Below, piece after piece: positions 50,629 to 60,273 of a DNA stretch of 64,000 bases (position 1 is its first letter; each line of letters opens with the position of its first letter). The stretch lies in assembly GCA_008921705.1 (NCBI GenBank), contig VFFE01006623.1, positions 92,344 to 156,343 of the forward strand. The letters run 5' to 3'. Below the pieces are notes generated by a model that made no database searches, was not told the origin of the DNA, and saw only the letters and a list, made by a program, of their open reading frames with translations. The stretch is from Burhinus oedicnemus (lineage: Eukaryota > Chordata > Aves > Charadriiformes > Burhinidae). Position numbers and translations under genes: made by a program.

Positions 50629-51448
50629 TGGTGAGTTAACCCTGGAGGGCTGCCAGACACCCATCCAGCCACTCTTTCACTCCCCCTCCTCAACAGGACA
50701 TAGGACGGGGGTGGGGGGTTGGAGAATAGAAGATGAAAAAGATCATGGGTCAAGATAAAGACAGGGAGGTAGCTTGCCAATTACCATCACGAGGAAAACA
50801 GACTCAGCTTGGGGAAAAATGATTTAACTGATTACCAAGTGAAATAAATCTGGATGGTGGGAAACAAAGACAAAAATTAAAACAACTCCTTCCACCAACC
50901 CCTTTTTTTCCCAGGTTCAACTTCCCTCCTTCATTCCCGACTCTTCTACCTCCCCCCACACCGAACGGAGCTGGGGGATGGGGAAGCGGGGGTAGAGATC
51001 AGCACATAACAGCACCTCTCTGCTGCTCTTTCCTCCTCACACTTTCCCCCTGATCCTGCATGGATCCTGTCCACGGGCTGCAGTTCCTTCAGGACATATC
51101 CACCTGCTCGGCATGTGGTCCTCCATGGGCTGCAGGGGAATCTTTGCTCCGGCACCTGGAGCACCTCCTTCCCCTCCTTCTGCTCTCACGTTGGCGCTCA
51201 CAAGGTTGTTTCGCACACTTTTTTTCTCCACTTCTCACTGCCATGCAGTGTTTTGCCCTTTCTTAAACGTGCTTTCCCAACGGTGCCACCATCTTGGCTG
51301 CGGGGCTCAGCCCTGCCCTGCGGTGGGTCGGTTGGAGCCGGCTGGAACCGGCTGTGTCCGGCACGGGGCAGCCCCAGCCTCTCCTCAGAGAGGCCGCCCC
51401 TGCAGCCCCCCTGCTGCCAGCACCTGGGCAGGGACACCCAATACACCA
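50629..51448 (-). mobile_element. GC-rich ERV LTR, about 820 bp
   Basis: Terminal inverted repeats TGGTG (left) and CACCA (right) bound a strongly GC-rich block. On the minus strand it starts tggtgtattgggtgtccctg and ends near GTTAACTCACCA. It contains catgggtcaagataaagaca (50744-50763), nearly the same motif as in the LTR at 30670, so the two LTR families are related. The many overlapping frames here, up to 176 codons (51115-51645), result from GC-rich composition and are not genes. No target-site duplication was found (CAGTG on the left, AGAAC on the right), and no internal retroviral region is attached. The family is recalled as a common avian LTR. Confidence 0.78.
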
Positions 51449-51518
51449 AGAACCAGAGGCAGGCTAAAAATATGAACAGCATAATCACTATGAGTGAAAT
51501 ATTAGTGTCGAGAGCTTT

Positions 51519-51537
51519 GGTGGGGGGAGGGGGGTGG
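51519..51537 (+). repeat. G-rich tract
   Basis: Runs of 2, 6, 6 and 2 G separated by single bases, just outside the LTR at 50629-51448. It could form a two-tetrad or bulged G-quadruplex. Confidence 0.7.
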
Positions 51538-52554
51538 ATTTTAATTAGAAGATTGAACACAGACTGGAAGCAGGAAGAGGAGTCAAAGAACAAGGACAAA
51601 GGAGAAAAGAAAGTAAAAGAAGTAAAAAGAAGAAAGATAATCTAATGGAGAGCTTGTGAAGGTCTGAGTGGACAGGATTTGGACCAAAATATTAAACAGT
51701 AAAGGAAGGAGAATCCGTCTTCTTTCAGAGACGAACATGGAAGACTTCATCCCCGGATGTGACTGTGGCAGGAGGTGGCAAAGAAAACTGGTCTGCATTC
51801 TTAAATAGAACAGCTATGAGCAAGTGCTTGCTATAATAAGTAGAATAAATAACTTCCATTACAGAAATGTATGTTTTCCCTGCTGCTGTCCATCATATTT
51901 GATAGCTGTTCCCTTTAGATTTTCAAGTCTTTTTAACCTACACATAAACACAGGTACTTTATTAAATTTCACCTGTTTATTCCCTGTTAAAGATAAAAGT
52001 GAATGTACTTTGCTAGTATCATTCATGTTAGTGTGCCCATGTGCTCATGAACCACCTAGGTATTCCTTACAAATAAGACAAATGCATCTCTAGGGGGTGT
52101 TCTCTGGATAACTAATATGTAAACTATATAGAAAATATATATTACAATGTCTTCCAGGCATGATACCCCAATCTCCATAAGCATTTTCAACAGGGTTTTT
52201 TTTATTATTTATTCTGCTTTCCTAGTACTACATTTCGTTCTGTTCTGCTTGATACTCTTCATTTGGATAAGACCTTCTCTCTGACAGCTATCCACACTTG
52301 GTTCTTTGTGTAGGCAATCTGAAACAGGATTAACAGATGTTCCAGGCTTAGAAGGTGTTTTTCAGAACTGGTTGATCTTCCCAGCTCCTCAAAGGTAGGT
52401 GTTTCTTGGATAGAAAATCATATAAGAATATGAAGGTAGTGAGAATATCATAGAGCTGTTTTATGTCAGCAGGCAAGAGTACACATGCAAACTCACAATT
52501 AGAAAGATGAAATGTCATACAGATGGAATTTGACTGGGAATCCTGGAGCATCAT

Positions 52555-52605
52555 TCTTACTTCTGATCCCAGATTTGTAAAAGGTATTTTGGGCTGTTTA
52601 ATGAT
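52555..52605. repeat. Possible ancient amniote repeat relic
   Basis: The text tctgatcccagatttgtaaa followed by aggtattttgggctgttta resembles one arm of the old amniote repeat with GATCC...AAAGGTATTTAGG. Only one arm is visible. Confidence 0.3.
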
Positions 52606-55079
52606 AAAGACAGTAGTAACATATTTATATTTATATTGTTCTAATGGCTGTAGAGAGAATAGTGACTTAATGGAACTAACTTTTTTCCCCTCTCACTTCT
52701 TTATGGAGAAAAAGTCACCTATGACTTTAATTATCATCCGTATTTGTTTTGCCTGTGAGATAATGTAATACACACAACACTTGTTTTATACTCAGGAATC
52801 TTTAAGTAATGAAAAATTAACATATTATCCCATTCTACTGGTGAAAGAACTCAGGTATACAGCATGGAAGCGATGCATCCAAAGACATGCAGTAGAAGAG
52901 TAACAGATTGAGGCATAAATGTGCTTAGGTATAATTATAAAAATAATAATACAGGTCTATTAATTCTTCATTGTCACCTGCTAGAACTTTAAAAAAAAAA
53001 AAAAGAGGCACTACTGCACTATCAGATTTATTACACTTCGTCTATATTTTCAAGAACAGAGATCACATCACCAAACCACATCTTTCTTGGGGAGTAAAAA
53101 GCTCAAGTCCAGGAATGGTTAATGCATACCACAGTGCTGCAGGCTATGTATGTAGTTCTCTATGTCATGGAGGATTAATGGTATTATTATTTATATTCAC
53201 TGTAATAGTAACTGTACATCAATATAATGGTGGATAAGTAGCCATTGGCTTCTTCATCTTAAACATTAAGGATGTTGTTTACCATCTCTCATTTTCACAC
53301 AGGGTATTGCTCTGTAAAACAAATAGTGTAGGCAAAAAAGACATCTTGAAATATATATGTGTATTTTCAAAGTACAGCAGGGAGAGGGAAGGTCACTGAA
53401 CAATTTAATTGATGGCACTAGCAAAATGTTTCCTAACCTGCAACGTTGCTAGACTATGTTGATCACAAATGCCAAATCAAATCAAAGTATAGAATGCAAG
53501 GTAACACCCTCTATTGTTCACATTGATTGCATCAAAGGAAATAGAATGTAAATTAGGAAAGCTTTGATGAATGGATAGGCAGCCAAAAGAAGTGCAATAG
53601 TGTTGGGTTTCTCCTTCCTAGCAGAAGCATACACTGCATTACCCAGCTAATCAAAATGCGCAGCGCATATTTCAGCAGATTGAAATCAATTGTAACATGA
53701 GATAGCCTTTTATTTTATTCATCTTGACTCTACTGAGTGATTACTTTACCTTCTGCTGTTCAGCAACTTTCAGAATAATGCACAACTCAGTGGACTTACT
53801 TAATGCTTGTGTGTTGAATCTTTACTTTATTTAATGTATTTACCAGAGACTGGTGGTGCAGAAGGCTGCAGCCTCATATGCTTCCTTGAAGGATACATGG
53901 GTCACAGCTTCACCAGAGGAAACTTTGATTTCTGTGCCTGATATAAAGTTTGCACATACATGGAATCACATTCTTTATCCTTACAGTAGAGAGCAATGGC
54001 TATACCATTTTAGAATTGCTGCCAGCCAATTAGTGGAACACCATTGATCATGTAGTTTCACAAAAGGCCAACAAGCTTCCCACATTGTAAAACAAGAATA
54101 AATTCTGTAAAATTTATGGCCAAATTACTGGCAGCTGAGGTGCACAGTGAAATGTAGTCAATTAACGTGATCACTGTAAATCATGGTTACAGCTTGCTGT
54201 GTAAATAACGATTTATAACAAACATAAATAACAACACAAGTGACTCAGTTTAGCAGTGGCACAAACTGTTGTTGATGGTCCACATACTGAAGTGTGGAAA
54301 TGAAAACAAGGTAAATATACAGCAGAAAAATTGTTTAACCACTATGGCAATGTTTTAAGTGACACACAAACAAATGACAGGGTACAAAGTGGCAGACTGA
54401 CAGAGTATAACCAACCAAAGAAACTCAATGACAGAGAAAAAAGAAGTCAAAAGATGTATGGGAATTAATGAACTCAGATACATGTCTAAACAAATGTCTA
54501 TCACCAGTCTCTTAAGTCATACTTATGAGTCTCATACCCTCTTAAACTTACTAGTCTCTTTATCACAGTAACATCTTATATCCCGATAATTGTGATCCAT
54601 TTTTTCTTTCCCACTGCATACCACCCAATGAAGTCAGCTATCAAAATTCAGAGATTCAAATTAAAATTTTGTTTTGCTCTAATAACTGAATGAATTTTGC
54701 CCAGAAAAGTGTCCCTATATTTTTTTAAATAGCATGCACAAAGTCCAAAACTCTCTATGAAATCAATCTATTTTCTTGGACAAACTTTACTGATCATGTA
54801 ACTTAAGCAAGTATTGATTTTTCACTTTGATTGAGGGAAGCGTAATTATACCTTTTTAATAAAAGAAAACCCACAGATATATCTAGTTTAATAAAAATTA
54901 AGAACCTTACAAACCTTCACGGTAAGTAGATTACGCAAGTTCTCAATGTTACCTGTCTCCAAGTTTGCTTGTTTGTTTTTAACTCAATACAGAGGTATTT
55001 TTAACTCTAGTGTAGAATGGAGAAGTTCTGAAGGCGTGGGTTTGTATTTCAGAATGGAGAAGTTTAGGGTTGTTCAAAG

Positions 55080-55612
55080 CCAGCTCACTGATAAGGGCTG
55101 TTGTGAAGAAAGCTAGAGCAAGTCCAAGTGCAGGGTACCCAAAAGCAGCTCTGTTTAAAAGCCTCGGCAAGGGCTTGGGACCTCCTTTAGAGGAGGCTCT
55201 TGCTATTCAGCTGCCACCTCAGCTGCTTTGCAGCTGTTTTGCATCTGTGCTTGTGTTGTATTCCACCAGGTACCATCTTGGTCCAAATCGTGACCCCTAC
55301 CTGTGGGCTGACCTCATAACCTGGCCTCAGCCCATCCCTACAGCCCTGTCTGGCCATCCCAGGGCTGTGTCTAATCCAAGGCTCCCTCACCAGACCTGAT
55401 CCTCACCCCCACCCACTGGCCAATGGCCAGCTTGGTCTCTGCCTGTCCCTGTCCCCAGGAAGGTGTCCGATGCTTGGGGCTGGGGCTCCCCTGGTGTCCC
55501 CTGGCTGTCCTGTTCCTGGATGGGGCGATGGGACAGAACCTAGCTGCCAGGCTCTGCCCTGATGGACCCCAGGGAGCCCCTTGTGGCCTGGCCCCAGGGC
55601 ACCCTGACTATT
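55080..55612. other. GC-rich, repeat-like block of unknown family
   Basis: Abrupt switch from AT-rich DNA to GC-rich text with pyrimidine-rich and CCCTG/CTGG-rich phrases. Opposed frames on both strands (55070-55399 +, 55403-55828 -) are compositional. It directly precedes a CR1 3' fragment. It could be the upstream part of a composite repeat or an independent avian repeat. No terminal repeats or target duplications were found. Confidence 0.4.
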
Positions 55613-55835
55613 AGATACAAGAAAAAATTCTTCTTCAAGAAGGTAGTTAAACATCATGGCAGGGTCCCTGTTACACAGAAGCGCCAGAGAGGATGTTGAA
55701 CTTCTATCTTCAGAGGTGTTCCAGAGCTCAAATGGACAAAGCTCTGAGCCAAGACCAAGGCCATGCTGGAACCTGGGAGCTGACCTTGATTTGAATGGGG
55801 TGCTGGAGGAGATGACCTCCAACCGCACTGAGAAG
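55613..55835 (+). mobile_element. CR1 LINE 3' fragment, diverged
   Basis: Opens with attagatacaagaaaaaatt, continuing cttcttc, the CR1 block that encodes the R-K-F-F stretch near the ORF2 end. It continues through gaggatgttgaacttctatc and tcagaggtgttccagagctc, and ends in gagatgacctccaaccgcac, a CR1 3' UTR phrase. The tail octamers are not recognisable. Confidence 0.7.
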
Positions 55836-56399
55836 GGACAAAAAACTTTATGTATGTAAATTAAAAAGAAAACTCAAGGCATCCTTCTTTCATGACCACA
55901 ATTTCTAGTGTCTGGTTTTAAAAGGAACAGGCAAATCAGCTGATAACACTGTAAGAGGTGCACGCAGGAATGCGCCATGGTTGTCTCTTCAGTGCTTTAA
56001 GCACTGCAGCGTAGGAGATGACTCAGTATTTAAGTATAATCAGTGAGTTACCTTCATCAGGTTTACAAGCTGTGAACCAGAGCAGGTTACTTTAAAATTT
56101 CACTTTGCTATACCTAAGTCTCTTTGCAGATCTGAACCTTAATGACTACTGACATTCTAAAACAAAGTATAATTAGTAAGTCCAAAATTAAAAATAGGGC
56201 TCCAAAAGGAAAATTTGGTCTATTTTAATTGCTGGTGATTCTTTGTGTGTTGAATAGAAGATATATGAATTAAATTCCTAAGGACTGAGAAAAAGAGAAC
56301 TGGAAAAGCTTTAGCTGACAGCAGGCATCAAGCCCTGCTATCACATATACCACATTTTATTATCTCCAGCTTAAAAACAGCTAAATTGTTTCATCCTAG
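55836..56399. other. AT-rich DNA, nothing recognised
   Basis: No gene or repeat identified between the CR1 fragment and the next LINE relic. Confidence 0.5.
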
Positions 56400-57000
56400 C
56401 AGTCTCGGAGAACAGATCCAAAATCTGAGTGCTCCATTGGTCAGCAACATTAATCTAATTTTCAGCTTGGATTTATTCATAGCTAGTTTATACCAATCTG
56501 TTCTTGTGCCAAAATGATTCTTTAGTTTAAACAGCCTTTTTCCTTTCTTTGAGTATTTCTAAACAAATTCATACCCCTTCTCAACTTTCCTTTGCTTGGC
56601 TAATCAAGCTAAGCTCTTCTATTAAAAGGCAGGCTCTCCATGCTCTTAAACACCTTAGCAGCCCTTCTCCTGGCCTGTTTAAGAATCAGTTTATCTTTCT
56701 GGAATGCGTCTGATCAGGATTTTGCACAGGAGGTCTTACCCGGGTCTTATACAGCGGCACTACTATTTCCTATTTTTGCTAGCTCTTTTGATTCAATTCA
56801 GAATCAATTTCTGCATTTTTAGAACTGAATCTCTTTGGCATCTCTAACTCAGCCTGTAGATCACGTAGAACACCTGAATATGGCCCATGCGCCATATACA
56901 GATGATGCTCACTGAGCTGCAAGCAAAACTTCCTACTATGGATCATCAAAGGCCTGACCTGGCATTTTGTGCTTTTTAACTTCATCCCTTATATTACTTC
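56400..57000 (-). mobile_element. Ancient L3/CR1-like LINE relic, 3' half of ORF2
   Basis: Minus-strand copy with collinear resemblance to a widespread amniote L3-type LINE. The text ttcagcttggatttattcat and agctagtttataccaatctg (about 56462-56500) is followed by tttgcttggctaatcaagct (about 56590), then cagcccttctcctggcctgt (about 56658). At about 56970-56988 cttttt-aacttcatccc matches the L-M-K-F region. All frames are closed. The relic may extend beyond 57000, but resemblance fades. Confidence 0.6.
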
Positions 57001-58879
57001 AGTTTTTAAAGTCATTTGGGTTTTTTGCTTTGTTTGGTTAGGGTTTTTTCTTAATTTTATGAAGTCTATAATCTTCTGCTTCAATAATAGCTTCCAATTC
57101 TTGTGTCAATATTTCATCAGCACTGGATTGTGTCACAAAAGCAAATGCTCAATATAAAAGAGCTGAAAGGCACTCTCCTTGGAGCTACCTCTAGCTGTCG
57201 TATGTATCAAAGCTTTACTGATGCCAGAAAGCTTATTTCAAATCTCCTAGTTCTATTAGTTATCTGAATTGATAATCAGTTTTACCAAGTTATCTATGGG
57301 TTAATTTGACATAACCATCTAACATTGATAATCCATACATCTCTTTCTACCTTTACCATCAGGACTCTAATTATGTTTTTATTTTCTTTTTCTTTTGTGC
57401 TGTTGATTTTCATACCCTTAAGAAAATGCAATTCAGTTTAGAGTTCAGCAGTTCTCCTTTTATCCCCTTTCTTTCTGCTCCAAAGAGAGGTTCTTGATGA
57501 TTTGGTCTTTCCAAAGATATATTCTGAAGTTATATTCCAAAGATCTCTTTTTTTTCCTCCTTAAATATATATCATTGGTTGGCTAACTTCAGTGGACTCA
57601 GGAGTCCTATTGTAATTGAAATTCTTATAATATTGTTATACCAATTAAGAATAAAGCATTGCTGTGATCTTATGTTTTTCTGAAGAAAGAGCTCCTATCA
57701 CCTCAAGTATATCTGTTTCTTTTCACACAAAGTTCTACCAAATTCAGCAAACATTACTGCATTTTAATTGAGAAAAATAGTAGTCTATTTTGAATAAGAG
57801 TACTACTCATTTATGAATCATGACTATAGGCACAAAATGTTCATTTATTTTTGTTAGTGTTAAATTAAAGGAGAAAAAAAATCATGTTTCCTCAAGAAAA
57901 TGTAAAAATGTGCCCTCTATATTAACAGCATGTTTATGATTGCATAGTTTGCCTAATGTCAGAAAAAATCTAAACAAATCTATCATTATTATGTGTAGAG
58001 GTATACAGCTTAGGTCATCTGTCACAGTGTGTGGTTATTATACACCAAAGGTCAGATCTTTATCAAAAAAATGGAAAGTTTATTTTCTTTTCATCGGATT
58101 TTTTAGTACTTGACTTGCTTCAGTCCAAAGTATCTAATGTGGATTTTTGAATTTAATTATTCATGATAGAGAATATATTTTTAAAAAAGTTTGCTGAAGG
58201 TAATATACAAAGGATAATGAAAATCAAACTGAAGAGGGTTGATAAAAAATTACTCTCTTCATGTTCACATGAGGTGAGGGTATTGCCCTGTAATGTTTAA
58301 AGGGAAGAGGAGGTACATCAAGAGGCTAGAAATAGACAATACACTGTAAAAACATGCAGGCGATGAACAGTGGCTTCCAAGTTATTCCAAGCTAAGAAGA
58401 GTTCGCTTCTGCTATATGACAAAGGACAATTAATGATTAAGTATATAAATGCCAGCAGACGACTGATTGTGTTGCAAATCGAGATACATGCGTACTTTGG
58501 CACATTAGTCAGCTGTTTGTGCTTATTGCCTATGGGACTCCAGAGGATTAATTATACTGGGGCAGCAGGCCTTTTCGTTACTTAGTTTTGTCTGTACAAG
58601 TAATTGAGTGTGCAGCTATGAACAGTGCATGCTGCTGTGACCAAAATAAAGACAGACAGCAAGAGACAGGCATGCCATGACAACACAGCCTACAGACCAC
58701 ACTGCCATCCCAGGAAGGTGAAGTGGGGAGCAAATCACACATTTTCCCTGAGTTTAACGTTCACTTCTTTTGCCTCAAGACAAGTTGCTCTGGTTAATTG
58801 AAAGCAAGTTATGTAAATGGAATAATAAAGAATTCTAGATGGTGCCAGAATCGTTATTGTTTTCATCCAAAGTAGAGCA
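57001..58879. other. AT-rich DNA, no gene recognised
   Basis: The part nearest 57000 may be further unrecognisable L3-like LINE sequence. The frames at 58318-58503 (-) and 58370-58585 (+) overlap on opposite strands and carry no domain. Confidence 0.45.
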
Positions 58880-58985
58880 CCGTAGGCCAGATCGTCAGCT
58901 GCAGTAAATTAGCACAGCGCGGCTACATCAACAGCTATATGAACTTACACCAAATGAGAATCTAAGGAGCTGAGTTTAGGAATTA
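58880..58985. repeat. Ancient amniote palindromic repeat relic
   Basis: The left arm ggccagatcgtcagctgcag, running on into taaattagcacagc, and the right arm tatatgaacttacaccaaat, ending gagaatct, are worn complements of one another. Both match the old amniote repeat with GGCCAGATCCTCAGCTGGTG and TTTACACCAGCTGAGGATCT arms. This is the best preserved of these relics in the window. Confidence 0.55.
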
Positions 58986-60273
58986 TGACTGTTTGAATCA
59001 AGCCAAGAGTATTTTACATTTTGCTTAACTCTTCAACGAATAATTTTCATGAGGATGTTGGTAAGCTTCTCTGCACAGAACCAGGATAAATAATCCCTTT
59101 ATCTAAAGAAGGATAAGATTTTAAAAATTATTATTATTATTAATAATGTTTATTTAAATACTATGTGAATGTTCCAGCCAACAGGGTCCAACCTGTTGCT
59201 ATGGTACATGCTAGGTTCGTAGGATGGACTGAACTTTCAGGTGAATTTTAACATACTCATTGTGTAGGATGACACATCTCTTCAGAGGTTGCTTCTTCCC
59301 CACTGCTCTTTGGATTGCTTTCTGGCTCCCTCCCCCTAAAAGTCACTGAAATGCTTCCTTAATTGCAGGACTTCTATACATTCTTCATCTAGACAAAAAG
59401 TATGTTTCAGCCCCTGTGCAATCATTTAAAGACTGTATCAGTAAAGCTAGAGAAAAACATTGTATATTGGTTAATAACCTTTCTGTAACTATCTCGGTTT
59501 GTCTTTTGCTAGTTGCAGTATAACTGGGCTGGAAGAACTTATACTCTTGGTAGTCTCACTTTGGGTAAGGAAGTATCAATAAGAGATGTAGAAAAAGTTT
59601 CTAAAGATCCTGAAAATTCTGGAGATCCTGAAAATTACTGGGAAACAGTGGTTTTATGGAGGAATTAGTGAAGGAGGACAGGCATGCAGCAGACTGAAAA
59701 ATTGCTATATGTTTGAGTAATGAAATAGCAGTAATTCACCAGAGGAGACACAGGCTACAGTATCTATCTCACCAGATGGAAGCATGGTTTATGATGAGTA
59801 TTAGGCCCATAGTACTGTATTTGAGAGTAGATTTCAAATAAAGAATAGAATTGGAGTTTTTGTTCTTGACTCTTCAGAGGCCAGTAATACCTTCTGCAGA
59901 AGACATCGATGTATTTTCCTACCTATGTTGTTATGGCAATTTTAAAGCTGTGTGAGTTATGTACCACCAAACCAGCAGTTGGACGTTCCAGAAGACTGGC
60001 ATGCTGACAAGCATTTTGTTAGTCTCTTCTTTATTTAGTACATTCACCAATGATATGCTAGAAGCCATTTCCAGGTTCACATCTGATAGGATAACACCTA
60101 AATGCCTTTAAAGAACTGTTCTTCCAAAATCATTAAAAGTATCTCAACATGATATGACTGCCACAGATTACCATGGCAAGAAATCTGTGTTGAAAGCAAA
60201 TACCACACCTACCATGTCAAAATATTTCTATTAATAACCTGCTTAAATTTGTACTGGGCTAAGAATAACTTTT
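58986..60273. other. AT-rich DNA, no gene recognised
   Basis: An ATT/TAA microsatellite-like run at about 59128-59146. No gene or LINE sequence identified. Confidence 0.5.

Larger units (their letters stand above)
51449..55079. other. AT-rich DNA, no gene recognised
   Basis: Starts with a purine-rich strip containing G runs (51519-51537). An A14 run lies at 52991-53004. Frames of 88 and 89 codons (52971-53237 and 51824-52093, both +) are unsupported. A weak amniote-repeat relic lies near 52555-52605. Confidence 0.5.

Noticed and set aside
50624..51453. Target-site duplication for the 820-bp LTR
   Set aside because: The immediate flanks CAGTG and AGAAC do not match, so no duplication is claimed.
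51113..51645. Overlapping plus-strand frames of 120 and 176 codons and a minus-strand frame of 133 codons
   Set aside because: They lie in or across the end of the GC-rich LTR at 50629-51448. GC-rich DNA has few stop codons, and the frames overlap on both strands and read into non-LTR sequence.
55403..55828. 141-codon minus-strand frame
   Set aside because: Crosses the junction between the GC-rich block and the CR1 fragment, so it cannot be a single inherited gene. It is compositional.
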